Below are positions 55,000 through 63,679 of a DNA stretch of 64,000 nt, piece by piece; position 1 is the first letter of the stretch, and each line of letters starts with the position of its first letter. A program made the translations under genes and the position numbers. This DNA is from Candidatus Zemynaea palustris (GTDB lineage Bacteria; Vulcanimicrobiota; Vulcanimicrobiia; Vulcanimicrobiales; Vulcanimicrobiaceae): contig PLCB01000056.1 of NCBI GenBank assembly GCA_003134695.1, positions 1-64,000 on the forward strand. Direction: 5' to 3'. The notes beneath the pieces were generated by a model. The model was not told where the DNA came from. It ran no database searches and saw nothing but the letters and a program-made list of their open reading frames with translations.

Positions 55000-55021
55000 T
55001 GTCCCGGCCGGGACACTAGAG
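54994..55021. repeat. 28-base perfect palindrome over the nrnA stop codon
   Basis: Each half is 14 bases; the left half begins CTCTAGTGTCCCGG and the right half is its exact reverse complement, with no loop between. The nrnA stop TAG (54997-54999) lies in the left arm. In RNA it would form a 12-bp stem with a tight loop 13 bases before the truB start. No T run follows, so it is not a typical terminator; it may be an operator or a translational barrier. Confidence 0.9.
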
Positions 55022-55034
55022 TATTCCGGATCCG

Positions 55035-55904
55035 ATGCTCGGATTCGTGAACGTCTTCAAGCCGTCGGGACCGACGTCGACCCAAGTCGGCACGCGCGTC
55101 CGGCACATCTTCGCGCGCCATTTCGGCGAGCGTCTGCCGATCGGTCATTTGGGGACGCTCGATCCCGACGCGGCGGGCGTTCTGCCCCTGGCGCTCGGAA
55201 AGGCGACGCGGCTCATTCCGCTGGTCGAGGATCGACGCAAATCCTATGTCTTTACGCTGTCACTCGGTCACGCGACCGACACGGGCGACGCGAGCGGCGC
55301 GACGATCCGCGAGACGCCGGTACCGGCCGACGCGAAAGCGCTGCTGGAGAAGGTGTTGCCGCTCTTCATCGGCGCGCTCGAACAGGTCCCGCCGATGTAT
55401 AGCGCGGTCCATCATGGCGGAAGACGGCTCTACGAGATCGCGCGCGAGGGCCTGGTCGTCGATCGGGTGTCGCGCAAGATCACGATCTACGGTTTGACGC
55501 TGCTGGGCTATGAAGAAGGGCTCGCACGGCTCGCTTGTGCCTGCTCCGAAGGGACGTACGTGCGCACGTTGTGCGAAGATCTCGGCGACGCGATCGGCTG
55601 CGCCGCGCACATGGGGGCGCTCTTGCGCGACGCGGTCGGACCGTTCGTCCTTTACGAGAGCCTGACGCTCGACCAAATCGCAGCCGCTCCGCTGGATGCG
55701 ATCGTCCCGCCGGAACGCGTGATCCCGTTACCGACGATCGTTCTCGACGGGCGCGGCGCCGCCGATTTTCGGGCGGGCCGTCTGGTTCCGCTGCCGACCG
55801 GCGCGGTCGCCAAACATGTTTTCGTTCGCGACAACTCGCGAGTGCTGGTCGGCGTCGGCGAAGCGGTCGGCGCCCTGCTGGCCCCGCGGAAGGTCTTCTT
55901 GTGA
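55035..55904 (+). CDS. truB: tRNA pseudouridine-55 synthase TruB
   Basis: A 289-residue enzyme. Signatures: FVNVFKPSGPTSTQVGTRVR, GHLGTLDPDAAGVLPLALGKATRL (catalytic Asp), KSYVFTLSLGHATDTGDASG, QVPPMYSAVHHGGRRLYEIAREG and CSEGTYVRTLCEDLG. A small PUA-like C-terminal part (about 235-289) is present. No strong Shine-Dalgarno sequence precedes ATG 55035, where the upstream palindrome might matter. Overlaps ribF by 4 bases. Confidence 0.97.
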   Translation: MLGFVNVFKPSGPTSTQVGTRVRHIFARHFGERLPIGHLGTLDPDAAGVLPLALGKATRLIPLVEDRRKSYVFTLSLGHATDTGDASGATIRETPVPADAKALLEKVLPLFIGALEQVPPMYSAVHHGGRRLYEIAREGLVVDRVSRKITIYGLTLLGYEEGLARLACACSEGTYVRTLCEDLGDAIGCAAHMGALLRDAVGPFVLYESLTLDQIAAAPLDAIVPPERVIPLPTIVLDGRGAADFRAGRLVPLPTGAVAKHVFVRDNSRVLVGVGEAVGALLAPRKVFL

Positions 55905-56827
55905 GGATCTACCGGCAGCTCGAGGCGAGCGGCGACACGCGGCCACTGGTGCTCGCGATCGGTTTTTTCGACGGCTTGCATCGCGGCCACCGCGAGATCG
56001 TCAAAGCCGTGTTGCGGCTGCGCCGGCCGGGCTATCGCGCGGCGGCGCTGACGTTTCGGAACCACCCCGCGACGCACTTGCGTCCCGAGCATGTCCCCGC
56101 GCTGCTCACCACGTTGGAGGAGCGCGTCAACTTGCTCGCGTCGACCGGCGTCGACGAGCTCTATCTCGTGCCGTTTGACGATCGCATCGCGAGCATCGAA
56201 GCGCGAGCCTTTCTCGAAGACGTGCTCGTCGGAAAACTCGGAATTCGTGCGCTCGTCTTCGGCGACGATTTTCGATTCGGTGCCCATCGTGGCGGCGACG
56301 CGCGCTTGGCAGAAGACGTCTTGCGCGCGCTCGGCGTCGCGGTGCACGCGGTAGCGCCGCTTCTCGATGAAGGCGATCCGGTTTCGAGCACGCGCATCCG
56401 CGCGGCGCTGGGGTGCGGAGATTTCGAAACCGTGAACCGGCTGTTGGGCGAACCGTACGCGTTGCGCGGCCGCGTGGTTCTCGGGCACGGGCGCGGCCAC
56501 GCTCTCGGATTCCCAACCGCCAACCTCGACGTCGCGGCGGAGAAGACGCTGCCGCGCGACGGCGTCTATCGCGCCACGGCGCGCGTCGACGGTCGCGACC
56601 ATCAGAGCCTAGTCTCGATCGGCGACAACCCGACCTTCGGCGGCGGCCCGAAAACGGTCGAGGCTTGGTTGCTCGACTTCAGCCGGTCGATGTACGGCGA
56701 GGAACTCGCCTTGCGCGATTTCCACTTCATCCGCGAGCAGCGGACGTTTTCGAACGTCGAGGAGCTGGTCGCGCAGATGCAGGAGGATGCAACTCACGTG
56801 CACTTCCCGGCGTTCAGTTTAACGTGA
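55901..56827 (+). CDS. ribF: bifunctional riboflavin kinase/FAD synthetase
   Basis: A 308-residue enzyme making FMN and FAD. N-terminal nucleotidyltransferase: LAIGFFDGLHRGHREI, FGDDFRFGAHRGGD and VSSTRIRAAL; C-terminal riboflavin kinase: GRVVLGHGRGHALGFPTANL, GVYRATARVDG and IGDNPTFGG. GTG 55901 overlaps truB by 4 bases; an earlier in-frame stretch lies inside truB. Confidence 0.97.
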   Translation: MRIYRQLEASGDTRPLVLAIGFFDGLHRGHREIVKAVLRLRRPGYRAAALTFRNHPATHLRPEHVPALLTTLEERVNLLASTGVDELYLVPFDDRIASIEARAFLEDVLVGKLGIRALVFGDDFRFGAHRGGDARLAEDVLRALGVAVHAVAPLLDEGDPVSSTRIRAALGCGDFETVNRLLGEPYALRGRVVLGHGRGHALGFPTANLDVAAEKTLPRDGVYRATARVDGRDHQSLVSIGDNPTFGGGPKTVEAWLLDFSRSMYGEELALRDFHFIREQRTFSNVEELVAQMQEDATHVHFPAFSLT

Positions 56828-57336
56828 GAACGAGATCGGCTTTGACTGGAAGAGTGCTCTCGACGGCGGCGCTCTCGGCTGCGCTCTTGACGGCGGGTAC
56901 CCTTGCGCTCGCCGGCGTTCCGCAGGCGGGCCAGCCTGCGCCGGCGTTCTCTTTACCAAAGGCCGCCGGCAACGGCAACGTTACGATGGCGTCGCTCAGA
57001 CGGAAGCCCGTTTATCTCAATTTTTTCGCGAACTGGTGCGCTCCGTGCAACGAGGAGGCGCCGTCCATCGTCGAGCTCTACAAGAAATATCGCGGGCGCG
57101 GCTTGGTGACGGTCGGCGTCGACGAGCTCGAATCCTCGAAGAGAGCGCTCGAGTTCGCGAACAAGTATCACTACCCTTTTGCGGTCGTCGTCGACGACGG
57201 CAAGATGGGGAATGATTATGGCGTCCTGGGGATGCCAGTGCACGTATTCATCGATCGCTCGGGCAAGATTAGCACCTATCGGCTCGGCGAGATGTCGCCG
57301 GCCGAAATCGAAGCGGCCATCAAGAAAATCCTCTAG
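56824..57336 (+). CDS. exported TlpA/ResA-type thioredoxin
   Basis: A 170-residue thiol-disulfide protein with an N-terminal membrane/signal helix (about 8-30, STAALSAALLTAGTLALAG). The thioredoxin fold has the active site FFANWCAPCNEEAPSI (about 68-83), GVDELESSK, and cis-Pro region GMPVHVFIDRSGKI. It should act outside the membrane, reducing or isomerising disulfides, for example in cytochrome c maturation. GTG 56824 overlaps ribF, the last of the operon. Confidence 0.93.
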   Translation: MRTRSALTGRVLSTAALSAALLTAGTLALAGVPQAGQPAPAFSLPKAAGNGNVTMASLRRKPVYLNFFANWCAPCNEEAPSIVELYKKYRGRGLVTVGVDELESSKRALEFANKYHYPFAVVVDDGKMGNDYGVLGMPVHVFIDRSGKISTYRLGEMSPAEIEAAIKKIL

Positions 57337-57401
57337 CCGCGGGGCAAGGAGCGGACAGGCCCTGTTTTGAAGTGGAGCAGTACCACCGGGGAGGATGCTC
57401 G

Positions 57402-57908
57402 ATGTATAGACATTCGTTTGTGTTTGCTTGTTCCGTTTTTTTGCTAATCGGCGCGACTTCGGCGTCACTGATGGCCGACGCGCCGCAGAAGCTGCCGCCG
57501 GGGATGACGCCGGCGATTTTCAAAATGATCATGACGCCGGGACCCAAACATCCGGCGGGCCTACCGCCCGACGTCAAGCCATACCTCGGCTGCATCCCGA
57601 CGATGGGCTACCATTATGCACGCCCGCAAGATTGGCCATTCGGACCGATCTATGGCTGGTATAAGGGGAAGCCGACCTTCACCGAGGTCATGGTCGACGC
57701 CAAACTGTTCAAGGCCGGGAAGAGTTGGAACGAAGTGTTAAAGCCGCTGCCCGGCTATAAAATCGATCATGTCGACATTTGGTACGAAGCTCACGGTCAC
57801 CCCGCCTACGAGATTCCGCACTACGACATTCACGCATGGTACATACCTCGCTCGGAGTACATGTACTTCTGCAACAACACGTCGGGCAAGAGACCGGCAT
57901 TTCTGTAA
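57402..57908 (+). CDS. exported protein of unknown function, His/Tyr-rich
   Basis: A 168-residue protein with a signal peptide (MYRHSFVFACSVFLLIGATS) and a single domain rich in His, Tyr and Trp: IPTMGYHYARPQDWPFGPIYGWYKGKP, then IWYEAHGHPAYEIPHYDIHAWYIP. It recalls a small family of secreted proteins (DUF5602/TTHB210-like) with a conserved MGYH...GPIYG segment, but this is from memory and uncertain. The histidines suggest metal binding. ATG 57402 follows GGGGAGG at 57389-57395 by six bases. The base composition is somewhat lower in GC than the neighbours. Confidence 0.75.
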   Translation: MYRHSFVFACSVFLLIGATSASLMADAPQKLPPGMTPAIFKMIMTPGPKHPAGLPPDVKPYLGCIPTMGYHYARPQDWPFGPIYGWYKGKPTFTEVMVDAKLFKAGKSWNEVLKPLPGYKIDHVDIWYEAHGHPAYEIPHYDIHAWYIPRSEYMYFCNNTSGKRPAFL

Positions 57909-58008
57909 CAAGATCCAGCACCGCGCGCAAAAAGATTTTGTAGCAAGCGACGTGATGCGGGTCACTCGGCCCTGACGGCCGGGTATCCTTCTTGCCGACA
58001 AAGAGAAT

Positions 58009-59436
58009 GTGGAAAACTGGCCGCAAACGCCCGGTTCTGCGGGCCGCGGCCCGGGAGTCGCACTGGACGATCGCGCCAAGATCGGAATAGGCCAGGGCGG
58101 CGTTCTTATTGCGACCGCGGGATTGGTTTTACTTGCGACCGCCTTTGCGGCGCGCTATGGCGCGATTGCGGGGCCCAACGTCCAGCCGTTTCTGCCGATT
58201 TCCGCGACCATCTGGGCGCTGGCCGAAGCCCTCACCGCGTTCTTGCTTTTCGCACGGTTTTGGGCCACCGGGCGGCTCGGTTTTGGAATCATAGGCGTAG
58301 CGTACGCGTTGTGCTCCATGCTCACCGCGCCGTACCTTACCTTTTTTCCGCAGGTCTTTCAAACGGGACGCCAATCGCTCGGCGACCAGCAGATTTCAAT
58401 CTACCTGTGGAGCGCGTGGCACGTCTTATTCCCGTTGCTCGTGGCGCTCGGCATGATGGTGGAGGGGCGGTCGAGAGGCCAGATCGTCCGAGCGCGTGGT
58501 TTAATGGCGGCTCTCATGCTCGCGGGCAGCGCGGTGCTGGCGGCCTTGATTTCCGGACTGGCGTACGCCGGCCGCAACGCGTTGCCGCCCGTAATCGGTG
58601 CGGGCCGCCTCTTACCGAGCTTTACGCATGTCGGGGCGCCGGCGCTTGCGCTCGCCAACGGGTTGGCTTGCATTTACGTCTGGAGGCTCGTTCGGCCGGT
58701 GAGTACGCTGCAGGCTGCACTCGTGGTCGCCCTGCTCACCTCCGCGTGCGATGCGTTCCTGAATGCCTTTTCGGCCAGCCGCTATTCGTACGCGTGGTAT
58801 GTCGGAAAAGCCGAGTCGATACTAACCGCGAGCGTCGTGTTGTTCATGCTCTTGATCGAACTCGTGATCTTATATCGCCGCCTGAGAGAATCCGCGTCGG
58901 TCGATGCCCTCACCGGACTTGCCAATCGCCGCACCTTCGACGAGCAGTTCGGTTGGACTCTCGGCAATACGCGAAGGCGCGCCGCCAACATCGCGCTCTT
59001 GATGATCGACATCGACCACTTTAAGAAACTCAACGACCGGTTCGGCCATTCCGCCGGCGACGAATACTTGCGGGCGGTCGGCGCGGTCCTCCGGTCCTCG
59101 TTGGCGCGAGCTCAAGACCTGGTAGCCCGTTATGGGGGCGAGGAATTCGTCGTCGTTCTGCCCGATACGCCACTCGAGGGAGTGCGAGTGGTCGCCGAAA
59201 AAATCCGGGCCGGCATCGCTGCCCTCGACGTCTGCCACAGTAGCACCGCGCTCGAGAAGATCACCATCTCGATCGGCGGTGCTTTTTCCACCTCGTCGGC
59301 TCTCGACGCGCGCGCGCTCTTCGATGCAGCCGATTGGGCAATGTACGATGCTAAGCAACGTGGGCGCGATCGCGTGGTGCTTCGCGAGCTGCGCGACGAG
59401 CATATGCGCGTCCCGGCGTTGCTGCAGCACGGCTAA
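58009..59436 (+). CDS. membrane diguanylate cyclase (seven-helix sensor + GGDEF)
   Basis: A 475-residue protein with about eight hydrophobic helices (about 30-290), resembling MASE4-type sensor domains, and a C-terminal GGDEF domain (about 315-465). The active site is RYGGEEFVVVLP (about 373-384), and the product-inhibition I-site RAQD lies five residues before it. DALTGLANRR and DHFKKLNDRFGHSAGDEYL are also canonical. It should make cyclic di-GMP in response to a membrane or ligand signal. GTG 58009 start. The 100 bases upstream contain a small GGCC hairpin but no c-di-GMP riboswitch that I could recognise. Confidence 0.92.
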   Translation: MENWPQTPGSAGRGPGVALDDRAKIGIGQGGVLIATAGLVLLATAFAARYGAIAGPNVQPFLPISATIWALAEALTAFLLFARFWATGRLGFGIIGVAYALCSMLTAPYLTFFPQVFQTGRQSLGDQQISIYLWSAWHVLFPLLVALGMMVEGRSRGQIVRARGLMAALMLAGSAVLAALISGLAYAGRNALPPVIGAGRLLPSFTHVGAPALALANGLACIYVWRLVRPVSTLQAALVVALLTSACDAFLNAFSASRYSYAWYVGKAESILTASVVLFMLLIELVILYRRLRESASVDALTGLANRRTFDEQFGWTLGNTRRRAANIALLMIDIDHFKKLNDRFGHSAGDEYLRAVGAVLRSSLARAQDLVARYGGEEFVVVLPDTPLEGVRVVAEKIRAGIAALDVCHSSTALEKITISIGGAFSTSSALDARALFDAADWAMYDAKQRGRDRVVLRELRDEHMRVPALLQHG

Positions 59437-59441
59437 AAGAA

Positions 59442-61391
59442 CTAGGCGGCGATGACGTCGATCATCTCGCCGCGCAGCTCGACCTTCGCTTGGCCGCCTT
59501 CCTTGATGTCGCCGCGCAGGATCGCGCTCGACAGCGGGTTGGTGACGAAGCGCGCGATGGTGCGGGCGACGTAGCGGGCGCCGCTCCCGGCGGCGATGCT
59601 TTCCTTTGCCAAGAACTCGCGGGCGGCGTCGGTCAGCGAAATCGTCACGCGCAGCGCGCCCAAACGGCTGGCGACGGCATGCATCTGTAACTCGACGATC
59701 GCCTCGATCTCGGGCATGCCGAGCGGGTTGAAGTGAACGACGTCGTCGATGCGGTTGAGCAATTCCGGCCTCAGGTAAATCTCCAGCTCGCTCGAGTCGG
59801 CGTTACTGGTCAAGATCAGGATCGCGTGACGAAAATCGATCGTACGACCTTTGGCGTCGGTCACGCGACCGTCGTCGAGAATCTGCAACAGCACCGCCGC
59901 GACGTCCGCGTGTGCCTTTTCGAGCTCGTCGAAGAGCACGACGCAGTACGGCCGCCGCCGGACCGGTTCGGTCAATTGGCCCGCTTCGTCGTGGCCCGCG
60001 TATCCCGGAGGTGCGCCGAGCAGGCGCGAGACGGTGTGCGCTTCCGTGTATTCGCTGAGATCGATGCGCACCAGCGCGTCCTCGCTGCCGAACAACTCGC
60101 CCGCCAGGGCGCGCGCGAGTTCGGTCTTACCGACGCCGCTCGGCCCGACAAACAAAAACCCGCCGAGCGGCTTGCGCGGATCTTTCAAGCCGGCACGCCC
60201 GCGCCGAATCGCCTGCGCGACGAGGCGAATCGCTTCGTCTTGCCCCACGATGCGCGCGCCGAGCGTCGTCTCCAGTTGCAGAAGATTGCGCGTCTGCGCT
60301 TCGTCGAGCGATCCCTGAGGTATGCCGGTCCACTTGGAAACGATCGCGGAGATGTCGTCGACTTCGACCGCAAAACCACGGCGCAGCGCGACCGACGCGG
60401 CCGCTTCGTCGACCAGATCGATGGCCTTGTCCGGCAAGAAGCGGTCGACGATGTAACGCGCGGAGAGCTGCGCGGCAGCGTCGAGTGAGGCGTCGTCGAT
60501 CGAGACGCCGTGGTGCGTCGCATAGCGGTCGCGCAAGCCTTTGAGAATGTTGATGGTCTGCTCGATCGTCGGCTCGCTCACCATCACGGGCTGGAAGCGC
60601 CGCTCGAGGGCTGAATCGGCTTCGATGTGCTTGCGATACTCTTCGAACGTCGTCGCCCCGATGCACTGCAGCTCGCCCCGCGCTAGTTCGGGCTTGATCA
60701 TCGACGAAAGGTCGAGCGAACCCTCGGCCGCGCCGGCACCGACCAGCGTGTGCAACTCGTCAATAAAGAGAACGATCTCGCGCGCGGCGCGCCGAATCTC
60801 GTCGAGGATTCTCTTGACGCGCGCCTCGAACTCGCCGCGATACTTGGTTCCGGCGACGAGCGGGCCAAGCGAAAGCGAGAGGACACGCTTGTCGCGCAGC
60901 GGGGCCGGAACGTCGCCACGCGCGATTCGCTGAGCGAGCCCTTCCACCACCGCCGTCTTTCCGACGCCGGGATCGCCGACGAGAACCGGATTGTTCTTGC
61001 TGCGCCGCGAGAGAATCGCGATCACGCGCTCGATCTCGTCCTCGCGGCCGATCACGGGATCGAGCTCGCCGGCGCGCGCCGCCGCCGTCAAGTCCCGCGA
61101 ATATGCCGAGAGGGTCGGCGTGCCGCTCCGCAGGCGCTTCGCCCACTCGCGCGGATCGGCCGACGACAGTTCACGCTCGCCGCTGCCACGTTGCAGGCGA
61201 TCGAGTGCATACGTCGTGCCGACCGCGAGTGCGACCGCGGCCAGCGCCGAGCCGATCAGCGTTAGCGGCGCCGTGCGCCGCCGGCGCGCACACGAATCGC
61301 AGACCTCGGCCTCGACCCATGCCCCCGACCGCAAGGCTAGGTCGCGCACCGTTGCCGGGCGCAGTCCACAACTCGCGCAGATCGTCGTCAT
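59442..61391 (-). CDS. membrane-anchored zinc-ribbon Hsp100 (Clp/ClpE-like) ATPase without ClpP loop
   Basis: A 649-residue double AAA+ protein. Order: zinc ribbon with C5, C8, C31, C34; one membrane helix (about 41-63); AAA1 with Walker A GDPGVGKT (139-146) and [13 protein letters not shown]2 with GPSGVGKT (416-423) and LFDELEKAH. There is no Clp-N repeat domain and no long middle coiled coil. Between TSN and RPELLNRID of AAA2 only about ten residues remain (530-540), where ClpA/C/E/X carry the loop with the (I/L/V)GF tripeptide that docks on ClpP. So it is more likely an unfoldase or disaggregase than a protease partner. ATG 61391 was chosen; the frame extends upstream but would run into the ferredoxin gene. 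Confidence 0.9.
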   Translation of the reverse strand: MTTICASCGLRPATVRDLALRSGAWVEAEVCDSCARRRRTAPLTLIGSALAAVALAVGTTYALDRLQRGSGERELSSADPREWAKRLRSGTPTLSAYSRDLTAAARAGELDPVIGREDEIERVIAILSRRSKNNPVLVGDPGVGKTAVVEGLAQRIARGDVPAPLRDKRVLSLSLGPLVAGTKYRGEFEARVKRILDEIRRAAREIVLFIDELHTLVGAGAAEGSLDLSSMIKPELARGELQCIGATTFEEYRKHIEADSALERRFQPVMVSEPTIEQTINILKGLRDRYATHHGVSIDDASLDAAAQLSARYIVDRFLPDKAIDLVDEAAASVALRRGFAVEVDDISAIVSKWTGIPQGSLDEAQTRNLLQLETTLGARIVGQDEAIRLVAQAIRRGRAGLKDPRKPLGGFLFVGPSGVGKTELARALAGELFGSEDALVRIDLSEYTEAHTVSRLLGAPPGYAGHDEAGQLTEPVRRRPYCVVLFDELEKAHADVAAVLLQILDDGRVTDAKGRTIDFRHAILILTSNADSSELEIYLRPELLNRIDDVVHFNPLGMPEIEAIVELQMHAVASRLGALRVTISLTDAAREFLAKESIAAGSGARYVARTIARFVTNPLSSAILRGDIKEGGQAKVELRGEMIDVIAA

Positions 61392-61563
61392 CCTCACCCT
61401 TCGTACCGAGCGGCCAGAGAGCCGGTTGCACCGGCGCTCTAAGACCTTTGTCGGCAGCGGCGTGTCTTCGCGCCAGGGCCAGCGGCGTCCCATCGGAGGA
61501 CCGCCGAGGCGACGTCCCCAATACGCCTTCCTCCGCGACTGAAGGGGCAGCTCGACTTTTCTC

Positions 61564-61818
61564 ATGGCGTACATCATCACCGAACCGTGCATCGGAACGC
61601 GAGACAAATCGTGCGTCGACGTTTGCCCGGTCGATTGCATCCACGGCTCGCCCGAAGACGAAGAAAAGAAGGGGATGCTGTACATCGATCCCGAGGTGTG
61701 TATCGATTGCGGCGCCTGCGTCTCGGCTTGTCCGGTCGAGGCGATTTATGCCGACTCCGACGTGCCGGATAAGTGGAAGAACTACACCGAGATCAACGCC
61801 GAGTTCTTCAAGAAGTAG
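61564..61818 (+). CDS. ferredoxin with [3Fe-4S]/[4Fe-4S] or two [4Fe-4S] clusters
   Basis: An 84-residue ferredoxin. First site: PCIGTRDKSCVDVCPVDC (spacing Cx7Cx3C...), second site: CIDCGACVSACPVEAI. The wide spacing in the first site is typical of 7Fe ferredoxins of Thermus/mycobacterial type. It carries electrons between soluble enzymes. It faces away from the Hsp100 gene, with 172 bases between; no clear promoter was identified there. A methyltransferase gene follows after 12 bases. Confidence 0.95.
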   Translation: MAYIITEPCIGTRDKSCVDVCPVDCIHGSPEDEEKKGMLYIDPEVCIDCGACVSACPVEAIYADSDVPDKWKNYTEINAEFFKK

Positions 61819-61830
61819 TGTAGGCGCTCG

Positions 61831-62511
61831 ATGAGCGCGCGCGTGGACGCCGCCGAGCTGATGGACGACCCGAGCGTCGATCCGCAACTGCTCGCTGGAA
61901 ATTTCAGCGACATCGAACGCGCGAATCGCTGGTTCGGGGGCCTGGCCCCGGTCATGCGCGAGGTTTTCAGCCGGCAAGCCGAACGCGTGCTGGACGTCGG
62001 CTGCGGCAGTGCGGACGTCGCGCGCGCGCTGGTACGAGAGGCGCGCCGGCGCGGACGCCGGATCGACGTCGTTTGCCTCGACCACAGCGAGAAGGTCCTG
62101 GCGATCGCGCGGGCGCGAACCGGCGACGAACCGTCGATCCGGTTTGCCTGCGCCGACGCGACGGCGCTTCCGTTTCCGGACGCGTCGTTCGCCGTCGTCA
62201 CCTGCAATCTCACGTTGCACCATTTCGAACCGAGCGAAGCCGCGGCCGCGCTGCGCGAGATGCGGCGCGTCGCGCGGCTCACGCCGCTGGTATGCGATCT
62301 GCGGCGCTCGGCGTTGGCGCTCGTGGCGACCAAGATCTTCGTTACGCTTTTCGCACACAACCGGCTCACCCGACACGACGCGCCGCTCTCGGCGCGGCGC
62401 GCCTACACGACCGATGAGGCGCTGAACCTCGCGCGCGAGGCGGGCTGGGACGCGCCGCACGTCCGGCGTTATCCGTTCGCACGAATGATGCTGAGCGACG
62501 ACCATGCCTGA
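61831..62511 (+). CDS. SAM-dependent methyltransferase (class I)
   Basis: A 226-residue methyltransferase. Motif I is VLDVGCGSADVARALV (about 53-68), motif II VVCLDHSEKVLAIA, and motif IV-like FAVVTCNLTLHHFEPSEAAAALREM. The N-terminal ELMDDPSVDPQLLAGNFSDIERANRWFGG is a recognisable lead-in of methyltransferases found beside type III polyketide synthases. It overlaps the flavoprotein gene by 8 bases. The acceptor is unknown. Confidence 0.9.
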   Translation: MSARVDAAELMDDPSVDPQLLAGNFSDIERANRWFGGLAPVMREVFSRQAERVLDVGCGSADVARALVREARRRGRRIDVVCLDHSEKVLAIARARTGDEPSIRFACADATALPFPDASFAVVTCNLTLHHFEPSEAAAALREMRRVARLTPLVCDLRRSALALVATKIFVTLFAHNRLTRHDAPLSARRAYTTDEALNLAREAGWDAPHVRRYPFARMMLSDDHA

Positions 62512-63679
62512 CGTCGTCGTCGTCGGCGGCGGACCGGCCGGCGCATCCTGCGCGCTGAACCTCGCGCGCCGCGGCGTCGACGTGACGATCGTCGAACGCG
62601 CGCGTTTCCCGCGCCGCAAGGTTTGCGGCGAGTATCTCAACGCTGGAGCGATGGCCGCCCTCGACGAACTCGGCGTCGGGGCAAGCGTTCGCGAACGCGC
62701 CCGACGACTCACCGGCGTACGGCTCGTCACGCCGAAGATCGATCCCGTCGAGTTGCGCTTTCCCTCGCCCGCCTTTGCGCTGGCGCGCGCGACGCTCGAC
62801 GACCGGCTGCTCGATGCCGCGCTGGCGGCGGGAGCGATGCTCGTGCACGCGCGCGTCGAAGACCTGCTCTACGAAGGCCGGCGCGTCGCCGGCGTTGCGG
62901 CGCGCGGCGACGACGGAGCGTCGGCGAAATTGCGCGCGCGATTCGTCGTCGGCGCCGACGGAAGCGGTTCGCTCGTCGCGCGCAAACTCGATCTCGTCCG
63001 AGCCTCGCGAGGTGCGCGACGTTTCGCGCTCGGCGGCCACTACCTCGGTTTCGACGACCTCGGCGGATTCGTCGAGATGCACGTCGATCGCGGTACGTAC
63101 TTTGCGCTGAACCCGCTTCCCGGCGCTCTGACCAACGTGATGGTCGTCGTGCGCGAAAAGCAACTCGCCACGTGGTCGCAGGCCGTTGACGAAGGCGTGC
63201 GCGGTGCGGCTGCGACGCTCGGGGGAGGCCGGCGTTCGTTCGACGGCGCCGAACGCGTCGGCGCGCGGGCCACGATCGGGCCGCTCGAGTTCGGGGTCCG
63301 CGCGGTAACCCAGCCGGGCGCGCTCTTGGTGGGGGACGCCGCCGGCTTTCTCAACCCTTTCACCGGGCAGGGCGTGTTCCTCGCATTGCGAGGCGGCATC
63401 GACGCCGCCGTCGCGATCGACGACGTGTTGACCGGGCGCGCGAGCGAGGAGGTCGCGTTCGCCGGTTATGCGGCGCAGCGCACACGCGATTTCGAGCGAC
63501 GCCGGAAACTCGCGCGAGTCGTCGATCTGCTGGTCGACGTCCCGTTCCTCGCGCGACGCGCGTCGGCTCGCTTGCGTCGCTTTCCGGAATTGGGCGAGCA
63601 CCTCATGAACGCCCTGAGCGGCGGCGTTGCGTCACAGCGCGCGCCTTCGCCGGCCCTGCTAGCGCGGCTCATCGTATGA
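62504..63679 (+). CDS. FAD-dependent oxidoreductase, geranylgeranyl reductase/monooxygenase type
   Basis: A 391-residue flavoprotein. N-terminal FAD motif DVVVVGGGPAGASCALNLARRG (about 3-24) with ERARFPRRKVCGEYLN, middle RFVVGADGSGSLVARKL, and LLVGDAAGFLNPFTGQGVFLALRGG (about 276-300), all hallmarks of the PHBH/geranylgeranyl reductase superfamily. It could hydroxylate an aromatic ring or reduce an isoprenoid; the neighbours (methyltransferase, SRPBCC) favour polyketide or quinone-like tailoring. It overlaps both neighbours. Confidence 0.92.
   Translation: MPDVVVVGGGPAGASCALNLARRGVDVTIVERARFPRRKVCGEYLNAGAMAALDELGVGASVRERARRLTGVRLVTPKIDPVELRFPSPAFALARATLDDRLLDAALAAGAMLVHARVEDLLYEGRRVAGVAARGDDGASAKLRARFVVGADGSGSLVARKLDLVRASRGARRFALGGHYLGFDDLGGFVEMHVDRGTYFALNPLPGALTNVMVVVREKQLATWSQAVDEGVRGAAATLGGGRRSFDGAERVGARATIGPLEFGVRAVTQPGALLVGDAAGFLNPFTGQGVFLALRGGIDAAVAIDDVLTGRASEEVAFAGYAAQRTRDFERRRKLARVVDLLVDVPFLARRASARLRRFPELGEHLMNALSGGVASQRAPSPALLARLIV

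Noticed and set aside
57909-58008. c-di-GMP (GEMM) riboswitch in front of the diguanylate cyclase
   Set aside because: Only a short GGCC hairpin is present; the conserved GEMM core could not be found.
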